A DNA stretch of 64,000 nucleotides from Toxoplasma gondii ME49 (taxonomy: Eukaryota > Apicomplexa > Conoidasida > Eucoccidiorida > Sarcocystidae), in assembly GCF_000006565.2 (NCBI RefSeq), contig NC_031468.1:1822747-1886746 (forward strand), in the 5' to 3' direction. Both the position numbers and the translations under genes were made by a program. Under the pieces are notes generated by a model that searched no databases, had not been told where the DNA came from, and saw only the letters and a program-made list of their open reading frames with translations. Positions 10,801-22,749 of the stretch are shown piece by piece (within the stretch, counting starts at the first letter, position 1; every line of letters begins with the position of its first letter).

Positions 10801-13800
10801 TTCTCCCGGAGAGAAGACAACTCCTCCTCCAAATGTTTCACTTGCGCAGACAACTGACTCTCGACTTCTCTCTGCATCTGTCGTTCTCTCTCACTTTCTT
10901 CTCGCAAACTCTCTTGTTGTTGTGACCTCGCTTCTTCGCGGAGTCTTCTCTCTCCCTCTTCTCGTTCCATCCTCTCGCGTTCGAGGTCGCTCTGTAGCCT
11001 GTCGAGTGCAATCTGCTTCTCTTCGAGGCGACTCTCCAGCTCGGCCGCGTAGGCTTCCTTCTGCTGAATTTGCTTCTGCAGCCGCACGTACATGGACGGC
11101 GTAGGTTGCCCGCTGCTCAGCTCACTCACGGAATTCGCCTCCGAGTCTAAAAAGAAAATAAAAGAAGACACATTGAAAACAAAATAACCAAAACAAATAA
11201 AAAAGACAAAAAATACAAAAACGAAAAAACGTGAAGCGACACCGGGACACCCGGCACGAAGACAGAGACAAGAGAGAAAAACGAAACCGCCCCACAACGG
11301 AGAGACCAAGACGCGAAGAGCAACGGGGACAATGGGATGGAGAAACATGAACCTAGAAACGCACAAGCGTTTCCGAACACCCTCTCTTCGAACCTCTTTT
11401 CTCTCCAGAAACGAAGCAACTACACAACTCGTACAAAAACGGGGGAAAACGGAAGAATGAATCGCCAGGAATAAGCTCCTACATGTGAGTGTAGCTACAT
11501 ACATCGTTCTCTTTGAACTGTGCCAGATCGGTGAAGAGACACAGAAGAAACGCATGTGAAGAGTATTTGACTGTGATTTCCTTACCGACTTTGAATCCGG
11601 AAGCATTTGAATCGTCTCGGTGAAATCCCGCAACTTTCGCGGACTTCTCTGCAGACTCTGCGCCGGCTCGGTGCCCGAGCTTCTTGTCCTCCGGCTCGGG
11701 TGTGCGACGTAAACCTCGACTTGCGCTGCTTCCGCTGTTGCGGCGACTCGCCAGGTCTCGTTCGTTTTCTCCAGTCGTCACGACGGCCGCTGCAGCGCGC
11801 AGAAGCGCCTCCCGGTGCTCCTCTCCATCCAGACAAGAAGACGGTACAGAAGAAGGTGAAGAGGCGAGAGAGACGACGCAGTTTCTCGGTTTGAAGACGC
11901 CCAGACTCTCGTTCTCCCCGGGCCCGGACCACCCGTCTCTGGACTTCTCTCCGCCCATACGCCTTCCATCCTCGACTTCAAGAAGAATCGCGTCTCCTGT
12001 CCAGTCTGTGTTTTTCTTCTCGCCGACCCAGGCGTCGTCCAAAGTCCCAGCGTCTCGCCTCGCCTCCTCCCCCTTCTCCAGAGACGCCTCGCTCCCGGGT
12101 GTACGTGAAGTACCTCGCGCGTCTCGGCGGTCGACTCCGTCCGCCGCTGCTCCAGGGTGCGGTCGTTCTGCGCTCTCTTCAAGGTCGTCGACTCGCGAGG
12201 AGAGTTCCCTCTGCTTTCCACTCAGCGTTTCGTCTCGGGCGTCCGCGCGGACTCCACAGAACCCAGAAGCAACGGGAGAGAGATGCCCAGAAATCGACGG
12301 AGGATGGTCAAGATCACGCACCCGCTCCTGCTCTTCGTCGAGGAGGCGCATCGCATCTCGCGGCCTGGCGGCGGATCCCACAACTTCAGGTGTACTTGAA
12401 CCTGAATCGCTCGCAGCGGCGCGATCTCCTGGAGACGTCGGCGAGGCGGCGGAGCGACTCGAGAGATTTCCAGCTATTTCTAAACTGTTCTCGAATTCGA
12501 TTTCTGCCTTTTCTGTAACGTTCTCGAAGACAAAACTCCCCGGTCTTGGAAACGCGGAAAGCAGTGCCTCATGTTCCCCCGAAACGCGCAGGCGGTCTCC
12601 GGGTGGACCTCCATCTGAGGAGTCAGGCCGAGCGCGCGGCGTCTCAGACGCTTGCGCCGAGCCTGCTGACGGGAGTCTCGACAAGTCGGAAAGAGGAGAA
12701 GAAGCAGAGAATGGAGGCTGCTGGGGCGCCAGCCGAGACTGAGGGGGGGCGACCAACTGATCGTCTTCTTCTTTGGCTTGCCTCGCTTCTTCGCACGAGA
12801 CGCCGACGTTAAATCCTTGCGAGGAAGGAGCGCTGCGTTCGGCCTGTAAATCGAGAGACTCCGATACAATCACTTCTGAAACAGGAGCAACCTGCTGACG
12901 AAAACTCATGAAAGATCCTTCGAACGGCGAACAGGAATCTCCTGGACTCGGGTGGCTCTGAGGGTTGCTGCTCGTCTCCGCTGTACGTACACCGCTCGAA
13001 GGCGTCAGATGAATCGAGTCGAGAGCTTCCCAGCTTCGCAGCGAGGAGTCTCCTTCTCGATGTTCCTCTCTCTGTTCTTTCTCTCGCCACTCTTCCTCCT
13101 CTCTCTCTCCCATTGCTCTCCCCCTTCCTCGTTCTCTGTTTTCTTCTCCCTCTCCGCTGTCTTCTCTCTCTCTGTTGCCCTCTGAATCGACCGAGTGAGA
13201 AGCAGGTGCGACAGCCGACGTAGATTGCGACAAAGACGCAGACGAAGGCGACGACTGAGACAGCGAAAGAGAAAGAGAAGAAGAGACAGGAAAGGGGAAG
13301 GAGCCAGACACTGGCGCCGCGAGACCCGGCACTGACGGAGAGAGAGAAGAACGAAACTCAGGAGAGCAAACCGACTTCGAGGAAGGAAACGAAAAAGCCT
13401 CCGCCTCCTTTTCTGGAGAACGAGAAGACGTCACCAGAGAAGATAAGACAGGACAAGCTGTGGGAGGAGAAGACACGAGAGGTGAAGACGCGAGAGAAGA
13501 TGCGTTTGAAGGAGACAGACGGGGAGCTGAGTCTCCATTTTCTTCGTCGAGAAAGCCCCCTTGAGATGCATGCACCGTTGCTTCTGGGCGAGGCATCGGA
13601 GACACCTGCGCCTCGGGCTCTTCTTTCGCGCACCCCACAGTGTCTCCTTCTTCTCCCTGTCTCTCTTCTTTGAGTTCAGACTGTTCTCGTTTTCTCTCTT
13701 TGGTGTCTTCGCTGAAATTCGCTCCAGAGACCGAGAGGTGCTTAGCTTCAGAGCCTGCATGCAGCCGCAGCTCGTCGCAGGACTCCTCGTCCGAGACGCT

Positions 13801-15779
13801 GAACTCGTCGTCCCATACAGACGCGGGCGGGTCTCCGACATCGTCGCTTTTTCCTCTTTCTTCCTTTCTCCCTTCTCTGTCGTCTTCTCGATTCCCTGTG
13901 CGTCGTTCTCTCTCTTCGTCTCTCTCGTTTCTCTCTTCTCTCTCGACTTCCCTTGCTCGCGCTTGTTCTCGTTCCTCCTCTTCTTCGTCTCCGTGGTCTC
14001 TGAGGCGAGTGAAGTGGGCTGAGAGAGCAGCGACTGCGCGTCCGGCTGCGGCTGTCGCGGCTTGAACGGCAGCATGCGACGATCGGCTGACCGGAGAGTC
14101 GACGCGAACGTCTTCTTCGCTGTGGCTTGAGCCGCGAGACTCGCCGACCTCCCTTCCTTGTCCACCGCCGATGACTCCCTGCGCCGGACTCTCCTCTCCC
14201 AGAGTCTCCGTTCCTCCTCTCTGCTCCAGTTGGTCGCGCGCCTCTCCGAGCCTCTCGGCGGGGACTTCCGTCTCTTCCTCGGAGAAGAGCAGCTCTTTCT
14301 GGATGGAAGAAAAGGTTTCTTTCAACACACCCATCCCCCACTTCATCCCTGAAGGGAAAGCGAAACCGGAAGTAATGAAAGAATACGCCATCGGTCCAGA
14401 GCCATGAACGAGTGAAAAGCCTGGACGCGAAGATCGTCACCGCAAAAAGAAGCAGATTTAATGAAAGAATCGAGCAGAGACTAGGCAGACTCGCCACGGA
14501 CACACGGCACCGACATCAAGAAGGACTTTCTCACTTCTTTACGCAAAGAGCCTCAGTGCATGTTCCTTGCTCAAGGCGAACGACAGCATCAAACAGCCTA
14601 CATGCCCTCTCGAAGTCTCATTCCTGTGTGGTTTCTGGTTCGGAACTTCCTGCTGTTGTCTCTCACTTTTAAAGGCATGCAGGAGTTCTCCATCTACAGC
14701 CTGATTAGTCTATTCTGCGCGTCTCTATTCATAATAACTATCTCCTCGAAAACGCCTCCCTTCTGTCTCCTCGTAAACGTTCAGTCTCTCTTCTCCCTCT
14801 CCTCCACTGTCTTCTGCTTCTCTCGTCTGAATCTCGCATCGCGGTCTCCGCTCTCGCACTCTCTATCCGTCTCCTGGTATCATGTCTGCCTGTTGTTTCC
14901 GCTCTGAATCCTCCCCTTCTCAACAGATTTTGAAGAGACACGGGCGCTCCAGCCGCTCTGAAGCAGCGGATCGGCTTGGACGCCTTCGCATCTCGCATTG
15001 CGGCCAGCCTCAGGAGAACGCGACGACGCCTTTCGACGCCTCACAAACGTTTCCCCATTCCGACGACGGCCTTCCTGTTCCAAGCCTGTCACCTCCACCA
15101 AGACCGCGAAAAACAGACGAAGGCTGCTTTCAGTCTCGGCGGTCTTCGCTTGACGAGGCGCAGTGGCAGAGGCATGAGGAACGCAGGGTGGCGTCGCCGA
15201 GTGAGGAGCGGGCGGCTCTGTCGTTACGGACTTCTCTTCCCTTGGTCTGTTCAAGCTCTACCTTTCCTCTCGACGACGCGTCTGCTCTCGCCTCACTGTG
15301 CATTCTGTCTCCTCACCTTCTGAGGCAGCAGGAGCTGAAGAGACGGCGGCCATGCGGCCTGCGACAGCTGCGGTCACCTCGCCGAGGTTCCTCCAGTTCG
15401 CGTTTTCCGCTGCCTCTTCTCTTCCGCGAGACAGGTGCTCTGTCACTGCAGCTGTTACGCTGTTCAACCGCGTCCACGCGCTCTGAGAGTTCTCTCGCTC
15501 GCCTTCAGAATACCTCTCTGCATGCGCACCGAGCCATCTGCCAGCCCCCGCCGCGAGACGCCCGAATCGAAATCCGCCGTCCGCGAATGGGGAAGCAGAG
15601 GAAGGAGAATCAGAAGCAGGAGAAGAAGAGGGAGGGAGATGAGAAGAAGGCAGAGAATGACATGTGAGTTGAGCCGGGGAACTCGGAGCATTTTTCATCT
15701 GAGGGAAAGGGGGAAGGGGGTCATCGCCGTCGTCGTCCTCCATGAGGAATTCATCGACTTCGTTAAAGATGTCCGTCAT
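4874..15779 (-). CDS. Large golgin-like coiled-coil protein, 11 exons
   Basis: Exons by descending coordinate: 15779-15317, 14348-11586, 11146-10266, 10073-10003, 9532-9406, 9032-8946, 7720-7601, 7321-7142, 6408-6173, 6012-5898, 5395-4874. Every boundary is GT-AG, phases agree throughout, and the total of 5565 nt gives 1854 residues. The start is the ATG opening MTDIFNEVDEFL. An acidic Ser/Pro-rich region comes first, then a possible amphipathic helix (WGMGVLKETFSSIQKELLF, about residues 158-176), then about 900 residues of low-complexity Ser/Glu/Arg sequence in exon 2. Residues ~1090-1720 are almost continuous heptad-like coiled coil rich in E, R, Q and L. The C-terminal IALLTSERNALSYRLQ resembles the segment before the membrane anchor in golgin-84 proteins, and RKAGRVARHVKLYARAI resembles the basic stretch that follows it. 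A vesicle-tethering role at the Golgi is inference. No membrane anchor is seen. The exons are certain as a coiled-coil gene; the family assignment is tentative. Confidence 0.82.
6774..6798. repeat. (TA)n microsatellite in an intron
   Basis: Short TA tract inside the intron between the exons 7321-7142 and 6408-6173 of the golgin-like gene. Confidence 0.85.
7006..7078. repeat. AT-rich compound microsatellite in an intron
   Basis: Interrupted TATACA/TATG/TA repeat in the same intron, about 65 bp from the exon ending at 7142. Non-coding. Confidence 0.85.
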
Positions 15780-17811
15780 GGTCGAGAGTGGAAACAACTC
15801 GAATCTGGAAACCGAGAAACGTGGAAGCTCTGCTCTGGAGACAGATCGGTCAGACACTACGACGTGGTGACCCTCAGAGTGGGCAAAGGGCGTTCTTTCC
15901 ACGCACAGGAGAGAATCGCGACAGCAAACGTTCGTCTGTCACACAACAGGATGCAGCCGAGTTGAACCTCGACAAGAAGGAGTGAAAAACGAACCCAATC
16001 CTCTGCAACAGAGAAACACGAGCGTCGAAAACGACTTGCACCCGCGAAGGCAGTTCGGTTTTTTCGGGACTGCATGCGTTAGCGGACCAAAGTCGCCTCG
16101 CGAAGTCCTTTCTAAGGCGACTGGCCTCTCTCCCGTAAGTGTCGGTTCTCTTTGTGATTTACTTTTGCTTCTGCGCCGTCTGGGTCAGTTCTCCGCAGTA
16201 CCCAGCTTCTGTCTCCTCGGTCTGTATTCACCACCGGGGCCGCTCGGAAAGTCGTCGAGTTTGAGTCCCCCCGTTTTCCAGAAAGCGTAGGATGTAGTCA
16301 CAAATATGTCGCGGGACTTCTCGTCTGCTGCCTCCTGCTCTGTGTGAGCGTACATGTACCACCTCGAATGGGGGAAGGGAGGAAGCCGGTAAACGAGGAC
16401 GCAGAGGATCGTCCTCAGATAAGAAGCGCCCGGCGCTGCAGCGACGTTAACGCAGAGCGCGGGAAAAACACCTCAGAGTCCAGAATGGGGAAGCCCAACT
16501 GCTGGTTTCTCGAGCGCAAAAAGAATCGCGAATTCGAGTAGCTGAGGTCCACACACGTCCACACGCTATCGACGGAGGGGGGTACTACTTGTCTGGGAGG
16601 GCGGCTGGCCGCGGTGAACGCAAAACGCGCCGCTTCGTGACAAACAAAACCCTCGTTTAGAGAAAAACACGCACAGAAAAAATGCCTCTGAGGCAAATCA
16701 GAAAAAAAGATGCACGACATGCTCGTTCTGGCCGCCCTACTCCTCCGCCGAAAATCCACAGCCGATCACGCATACTGTCTCAGGAGCGGGAAAACGACAT
16801 CGTTTCTAGGCAGCAGCACCAGTGCGACATCGCGGCAACAATGTTCTGAAAAGGTACCGTGCCCGTACGTCTTGCTTGCGAAAAAACCTTCGCAGAATTC
16901 ACAACTTTGAAGGCGCAACGGTTTTTTTAAGGGCGAAAATTCGCTGACTCGAAACGCAGCTTCTGCCGAGGGAGTCGGGTAAGCAAACCCAGAAGTGGTC
17001 GGCCAGGGGAAAAGTTGCAGGGGGTTTCGCGCTGTGTTCCGCAAGACGTGTGCTCACTGCATTCCCTGCTTCCTCTCTTTCCTCCGTCGTTTTTGATGTC
17101 CGAATTCTCCTCCAGTGTCAGAGAAAAAACAGAGAAGGTTGTGTGTCGAGTGTCGCAGAAAAAGACGCTTGTCTGTGCCCGGCGTAGACGATCTCTTCGG
17201 CCTCTCGGACGAACCGAGTTTTCACGGTGAACCTTTTGTGCTTACTTTTCGTCTCAGACTGTGTTGTTGTTCCCTGCTTCTCAAAAGCCGCCCTTCTCTC
17301 ACTTCTTGTTCGCCGATTGCCTTCAAGAAGTGTGGAGTTCCCTTCCTTTTTTCTGGGTTCTCCGGAAGCCTCCTGTAGCAAAATGCGCTGAAATTTTGGA
17401 CACTTCTCGACGGTGTCTCGCTTTAGGACGGACCTCATGGTCTTTAGGGCACCGTTTTCTTTCACTTTTTCTGGGAACATCACAGTTTTCTCCATTTCAG
17501 GGAACGAACAATCTGCAAGCGTCCACTTGTCCTGTGGCTGCTGGGCTCGGATGCCGCCTCTGTTTAGCAAGTGTAGCAGGGACCGGATGGCAAGCTAGGT
17601 CCACTTCACTGCAGTTTCAAGTTCCAAACCAAGGCATCTCAATTTGTATCGTGTTCTCTGTCAACAAGCTGTTGAACCTGTCGACGGAGTGTCGTCCCGG
17701 CTCCTATCCCGCGTTCGCAAGCCGCACCGTTTTCAGAACAGTGTTCCCCGTGGTGTTGAAAGCGGGCTGCGAAGCGCGAGCGTTTCGTTTTGTGGTTTTT
17801 TCTGGGAAACG
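15780..17811. promoter_or_regulatory. Divergent intergenic region: promoter side of the golgin-like gene and of SPC1
   Basis: About 2.0 kb between the start codons of two divergently transcribed genes, so both 5' UTRs and promoters should lie here. No ORF has recognisable content. Apicomplexan promoters lack a consensus TATA box, and I cannot point to a transcription start. The region could also hold a first non-coding exon of either gene. Confidence 0.5.
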
Positions 17812-18198
17812 ATGGGGATCTCTTCGTGTGGCGAGACGCTTGCCTCCTGTTTCAAGGCGGTGAAGTCCGGAACCGTTGACTTCAAGGGGCAGGAGCGAGT
17901 ATACTCGTGGTTGATATACTTTGCGTGGGCGGGTGGCCTCAGCGGGTTTTTCGTCGGAGGGATTCTGGAAGACTTCACGGTCACAGTGTACACGATTTTG
18001 ATGTGCATGGCCATTGCGGCGATTCTCTGTTTTCCGTCGTGGCCATGTTTCCACAGACACCCTGTCGAGTGGACGCCGCACGACCCCGCCAGGCTGGCTG
18101 CTCTCTTCACGCAGCATCAAACCCAGGAAGAAACTCCTCAGAAAGGTGCGGGGAAAAAACGAGGGAAGAAGAGCGCTGAAGTGAAACGGAAAAACTGA
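17812..18198 (+). CDS. Signal peptidase complex subunit 1 (SPC1/SPC12 family)
   Basis: A single uninterrupted exon encodes 128 residues. The diagnostic block starts at FKGQERVY (residues 24-31) and is followed by two membrane spans at about 31-51 (WLIYFAWAGGLSGFFVGG) and 56-76 (TVYTILMCMAIAAILCF), then the family hallmark FPSWPCFHRHPVEW at 74-87. Other members read PPWPxYRRHPLxW at the same place. The tail after residue 100 is hydrophilic and Lys-rich (KKRGKK). SPC1 is a small non-catalytic subunit of the ER signal peptidase with both termini in the cytosol; in yeast and animals it helps the complex distinguish signal peptides from membrane segments. The chosen start gives a normal family length. 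The same frame is open upstream to an ATG at 17644, but that extension has no family similarity and is probably 5' UTR. Confidence 0.94.
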   Translation: MGISSCGETLASCFKAVKSGTVDFKGQERVYSWLIYFAWAGGLSGFFVGGILEDFTVTVYTILMCMAIAAILCFPSWPCFHRHPVEWTPHDPARLAALFTQHQTQEETPQKGAGKKRGKKSAEVKRKN

Positions 18199-19004
18199 GT
18201 GTGTGTGCGTATGTAGACAAGTGAGTCTTCCCAGAGTTCGTCCGGATTGTTGCGTGGATCGTGTCAACTGGACTTCTCGTTCGTCAAAGACCTGGTCGTC
18301 TGACCCAACTGCTCTCCATAAAAAAGCTTGTTAACGCTCCCTCGAAAAATGCGACGTGGAGAGAAACGTTTGCTTTTTCGGCTTTCAACTGTCCGCTGCA
18401 GCGACATGTTCCTACACATCTAAAGAGCCCGGAAGTTCTCGATTGGCGCGGGGTGTTAACCTTACGTAAAATGCGGTTGCTAGCGAAAGACCAGGCCGCA
18501 GAAACACTTCAGAGAACCCCCAGTCGCCACACACAGTTCAACACGTTTTCAGCGGATGTAGACCTCACAAGTTCAGGTTGCTTGTTTGTTGAACAGGGTG
18601 TCCTTTCTGGGAACGTTCCGACGCGTATTTCGCCGGTGTCGCGGAAAAAAGTCGATGTCAGAGAAACAGAACACATCCCTATCTCGAGGTGTCTTCAGAG
18701 TTGATAGGAAAGAAGAGCGGAAATTGCACTGGATTCGGACTGGTCATCGACGCTCGGCCTGAGTTCACACTTGCTCATACGCGTATAACGCCCTGTTGAT
18801 GGCTAGTTGTCGACAGGCTCCCCGCGAACGCGCTTCATTTATGTTTTTTCTTCTGTAGAGTTCCTGTCTCATTGGCGTCTTATTTCTCTAAATTGTCTTG
18901 CTCATCGCCACGTGCATATCGTTCTGCGCGAATTGCGACTCTGTCTCGAGAGGTGTCGCTGCGTACCTCGCCACCGGCGATTTGTTTCTCCACACACGCT
19001 TAGT
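18199..19004. other. Intergenic stretch, nothing recognised
   Basis: This holds the presumed 3' UTR of SPC1 and the 5' flank of the next ORF. Open frames here, such as one from 18261 to 18704, have no motif and no internal organisation suggesting a protein. Confidence 0.6.
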
Positions 19005-20171
19005 ATGAAGGTGAAATCGACTAGACTGAACAGAAAAAAGGGGGCAGCTCCCCTCGAATCTTCTCGGCCTCCGCGAAAGGAAGCATTTCGCGTTGGAAGT
19101 CTGCTTGGGTCCCCGTCCCGCGAAACTGAGACCAAAACCACCCCTAGACAGAGCTACGCCGACGTCGCGCGGTGTGCGGGAAGTCCGGGGAGCATCGGCG
19201 ATGAGTCGTCACCTTCTTGTACGTTGCTGCAGAAAGTCTCAAGGCGACAATTCGGATCTATGAAAGGCCAGCGAGACGAACCCAGAGACTCTGGAAACTT
19301 GGACCTCCCCTGTGTGCCGCCGCTGACCTACGCAGACATCGTCAAACGGCCGCAGTCCCCTGGGATCACTTGCGAGGAGCTTGCGGTTTCAACAGGACAG
19401 ACGAGAACAAAGAGCTACGCCGAGGTCCTGGCTCTCTCCAAGGTTGAGGATGAGACAGAGAGGGCGACGGAACTTTGTTCTGCAGTTCGCTTGCCTCGAA
19501 AACGCGGTCCCGAAGAATTCCGCGAGCCTCGCCTCCGATCGACGCACATCAAACCGAGCGCGGTTGCGCGACATCAGCCGAGTTTTCTCTCCAGGGAAAG
19601 GAATGGCGGCCGTCTCTGCGACGCAGACTCTGAGTCCTCGCTCTTGGAGCAGCATCCCGTCCTTCTTAGCTCTCGGAGTCGACGAAACCGAAAGCGCGCG
19701 AGCGTGTCACGGTGTTGCTCAGGCGTCGACAAAGCGCACGGGAACACTTCCGGTACAAAGACGCAGAGAATCGGGGAGAGTGCTCAAACCTGGCCGCATT
19801 ACCGAGCTTTCCTCGACGATACTTCAGCCGTTATCAACGCGAGATTGGCCACAGGACTCGCCTGTTGCCTCCTCAGTCCTCGCCACCAGTCCCCCGAGGA
19901 CCACACACATCGCGGACTCACAAGCAGACGCTTGCCCGTTGAAGAAAAACCGTGGCTTTCCTCGGAGGCATTCTCTGGTGAGCCGTCTTTCGACGGCAGT
20001 ACGTGGACGAGCTATTTAGCAGATCCCTCCCAAAGGGTACATCCCGCGACTTGTTTTGACAGTCTTACTGCGGGAGAATGGCAAGCAGCTGTTGCCATTT
20101 CGATGCATCTCTACGCATTGCACGATCAGTGCGTTACCTATCAAAAGCGCAGTTTTGTCTGTGTTCCTTAA
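19005..20171 (+). CDS. Hypothetical protein with three SYADV-type repeats
   Basis: I do not recognise a family. The frame is open from an ATG at 18807 to the TAA at 20169-20171. I place the start at 19005 because the upstream part is Arg/Cys/His-rich and looks untranslated. The product would be ~388 residues, starting with MKVKSTRLNRKK and basic overall. The feature arguing for a real protein is a repeated short motif about 70 then 35 residues apart: SYADVARCAGSPGS, TYADIVKRPQSPGI and SYAEVLALSKVEDE, with SPG following the first two. The spacing and divergence at DNA level suggest selection on the peptide. The middle part is a Ser/Arg-rich linker; the C-terminal ~40 residues (LTAGEWQAAVAISMHLYAL) may be helical. 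Possible introns cannot be excluded. It may be a coccidia-specific gene. Confidence 0.5.
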   Translation: MKVKSTRLNRKKGAAPLESSRPPRKEAFRVGSLLGSPSRETETKTTPRQSYADVARCAGSPGSIGDESSPSCTLLQKVSRRQFGSMKGQRDEPRDSGNLDLPCVPPLTYADIVKRPQSPGITCEELAVSTGQTRTKSYAEVLALSKVEDETERATELCSAVRLPRKRGPEEFREPRLRSTHIKPSAVARHQPSFLSRERNGGRLCDADSESSLLEQHPVLLSSRSRRNRKRASVSRCCSGVDKAHGNTSGTKTQRIGESAQTWPHYRAFLDDTSAVINARLATGLACCLLSPRHQSPEDHTHRGLTSRRLPVEEKPWLSSEAFSGEPSFDGSTWTSYLADPSQRVHPATCFDSLTAGEWQAAVAISMHLYALHDQCVTYQKRSFVCVP

Positions 20172-21778
20172 CGCCGCAGCTCACTGGCTGTGATCGTGGG
20201 GGAAGGAACACAGAAAGGACAGGAATTCTTCCCTTCCACGAGGAATGCGGTGCTCGTGTCTTCCAAATCGTGGATTCGAGTTGATCAGAGTCGTGGTACG
20301 GAGCGGCAACTCAAAACCACAACTGGGATAGAGACCCGTGTGACCATCTTGTCGCTCTGCGCACAGGCGTTACGCGTTTGCTTCCTTCATTTTCCTCAGC
20401 TGCCAGGAACATCAGAGTGGGACTCGCAGTGTTGTTCGGGTGAGTGACAGTCTGAGGACACTTGATTTTTTGGCTACTCTTTTTGCATCGTCCCTGTTGT
20501 CGGCTGCCAAGCTCATTTCTAGGCAATGCGACCGGTATGTGCCAACAGTACAAAACGCCTTGTAAACTGAAGGTCAACAACCTACCACGTTTCAGCGCCT
20601 CTTCGTCTTGGGAACGACGCCTTTCAATGTCTTGCGCACAGAAGAGACGTAGATGACTACTCGGCCTAGATGACTTGCAGTCAACAAATACATGTGTTAA
20701 AACCCTGCTTCCAAACGACGCAGCGGCACTTCATTTTACAGACTCACAGTGTTAGAAGCATCCAGCAAAGATGAAGTACGCTTGTCGTTTCTCCCGCTGA
20801 GCCGCCGATGTGGACGAACCCTTTTTGTACGCTTGCATACATCTGCGGACTTGGTGTTCACTCTCCTGTGCGTAACAAGACTGTGAATACATCACACCCA
20901 AGAGCTCGTGAGATATCAGCACAACTCCAAAAAGCCACCACCGATGATGAAGTCGCCTTCTCTAACGACGTCACGCAGCATTCAGAGGAGATCTAAACGC
21001 GAAAAGAAACTGCAGCTGTGTTTGCGGCAGCCCAGTGGCATCAGAATCCAAAAGCCTCGGCAGTTTTTCCTCGTTCACACGCAAGGTAAAGAATACACGG
21101 CCGTTCGGCTTTGACATGTCCATAATTCGGCGCATTTGAGTCGCCGAGGGCTCGAATCCCCAGGAGTAAATACGGATCTAGCTGCAGTTTCCATTTCTCG
21201 AGTATGGAGCTTGGTTGTCTAGAGAAATGCATATTGAAGAGCCACGAGTGGTTTAGCTCTCGATGGTCGTTGTCTACTAAATCCATGTTCGCCTGTGCTT
21301 TTCATGATCCTCATGTTGAGTGCATCAAGTCTGACATCTTTCTTCGCCTTTTTTCGCTGACGTTCCCACTCGACGTCCTTGAAACGCACTTCCTCGTCGC
21401 CCATTCAGATGGCCCAAACCGAAACCTGCTCAACCGTGAGTGCGTTGGACTGGCATCACTCTTGACGGTCGGAGAGGTCGGTAGCTGAATTCCGCGACAT
21501 AATCATAAGTCTCACTGACACACGAGGCGAGGAAATCCTTTTTGTCTACAGTAGGCTGCTGACTTTCACATAACTTGTGGCTCCGTCAGGGTCGTCAAAA
21601 GAGAGTTCCGTGCGTGGCCTTACTAAACTCCATTCGTTCGCCTGCCCAGCACGCGTTGTTCAGAAACAACCACTCCTGTATGCAAGGGTAATCTGTGCTA
21701 CAGTAACTCAATCGGTGTAAAAGTGAAAAGGGGTATTGACGGCGATGTTGACTGTGTACAACCAAAGTGTCTGAGCAA
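20172..21778. other. Intergenic stretch upstream of tRNA-Val, nothing recognised
   Basis: Base composition is more even than in the flanking genes. Open frames are all below 95 codons and have no domain or compositional signature. No further tRNA internal box pair was seen; a B-box-like word near 21148 has no matching cloverleaf. Confidence 0.6.
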
Positions 21779-21851
21779 GCGGGCATGGTCTAGTGGCTAT
21801 GACGTCTGCCTAACACGCAGAAGATCCCGAGTTCGATCCTCGGTGCCCGTA
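21779..21851 (+). tRNA. tRNA-Val (anticodon AAC)
   Basis: A complete cloverleaf can be drawn. The acceptor is GCGGGCA (21779-21785) with TGCCCGT (21844-21850), including one terminal G-T pair. The D-arm is 21788-21803, with GTC/GAC stem ends and a GG in the loop. The anticodon stem is TCTGC/GCAGA around the loop CTAACAC (21810-21816), giving anticodon AAC. The T-arm is CCGAG-TTCGATC-CTCGG (21827-21843) and the discriminator is A. It contains the usual internal A and B boxes for RNA polymerase III, and a TTTT terminator follows at 21856-21859. There is no intron and no encoded CCA. Confidence 0.96.
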
Positions 21852-21855
21852 TTCA

Positions 21856-21859
21856 TTTT
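21856..21859 (+). terminator. RNA polymerase III oligo-T terminator of tRNA-Val
   Basis: TTTT begins five bases after the tRNA discriminator base, the usual spacing for RNA polymerase III termination. Confidence 0.7.
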
Positions 21860-22749
21860 GAATTAGGAAGTCGTTTTTCGCCCATTCCTCTTCCTCTGTA
21901 ACCCTGTTCCTGTTCTCTAGGAAACGGATCGATTCTCGAACACCAAACGTAACTTTTCATTCGTCAGTTTATGCTGTGACTCCAGTTCTGCTAGGTCGTA
22001 CCATGCGCCTGCTACCAGTTTTGCTGTGCCCTTGAACAGCACATTGTCGCAACGCTACGCATGCAGATTCCATCGCTGCTGACGATCGACTTCACCTGTC
22101 CGACGTCGGATGTTTATCGCGATTTCTTCCTTTTCCAATCCAATCCTTCAATCTGTCCAACATGTCCAGGAGAATTTGCAGATTTCGCACCAGAGGCCTT
22201 TCAAACGTTCTTTGTAGAGTCAACCCCCGCCCCCCGCCCACGCTTTCGAGGTGAGTGTCCTGCGAGGAACTCGGGACGCGCGAGGCACCGTTTTCTCGTT
22301 TCTTCCAGCTCCACGAGTTTCAGTCTGCATCGCCTGCCTTCCGAATGGCTTCTGCCTGTGTTTGTCCTCATTTCAAACTGCGGCGAAAACCATTCTCAGT
22401 TGACTGTCTTTGAGAGAGACTCTTTCCACGGCGCGCGCTGGCGTCTCGGTGAGGAGTTGACGGAGAATTTCAGGCGGCTTTGAGGCTGGTCACTTCCGGA
22501 CAGCGAGCTTAGTCCTACTCTCGTTGACAAATCTTTTCCTAGAAGTCACGACGGGGCATGCGACACCGGCGTCATCGTTCGAGCTGCAAATCTTTACGCC
22601 GGTGTTTTCCACTCGTCTCTCATTTCTGTCTCTTCTCGAGATAGAGCCATGGCCCGACGCAATCTTTAACATTCTGGAGCACGACGAAGCGCTCCGTCCC
22701 CTTTCTCCGCAGAGATGACCAACGCTCCGCTTCCGTTCAGCTCAACCAG
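21860..22749. promoter_or_regulatory. 5' flank of the large helical-protein gene
   Basis: No convincing gene. An open frame at 22061-22483 has no recognisable content. There is a pyrimidine-rich acceptor-like site (CTTTCTCCGCAG, ending 22712), and the frame of the downstream gene stays open back to it, so an upstream exon joined near 22713 is possible. I could not find a donor in the right phase. Confidence 0.4.

Noticed and set aside
11684..12742. 352-codon plus-strand frame
   Set aside because: Antisense shadow of the 2.8-kb exon of the golgin-like gene.
17644..17811. 56-residue N-terminal extension of SPC1
   Set aside because: It has no family similarity, and known SPC1 proteins begin close to the FKGQ block; translation from 17812 gives the usual size.
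21140..21165. B-box-like GGCTCGAATCCCC suggesting a tRNA
   Set aside because: The flanks do not form a cloverleaf and no anticodon arm is present.
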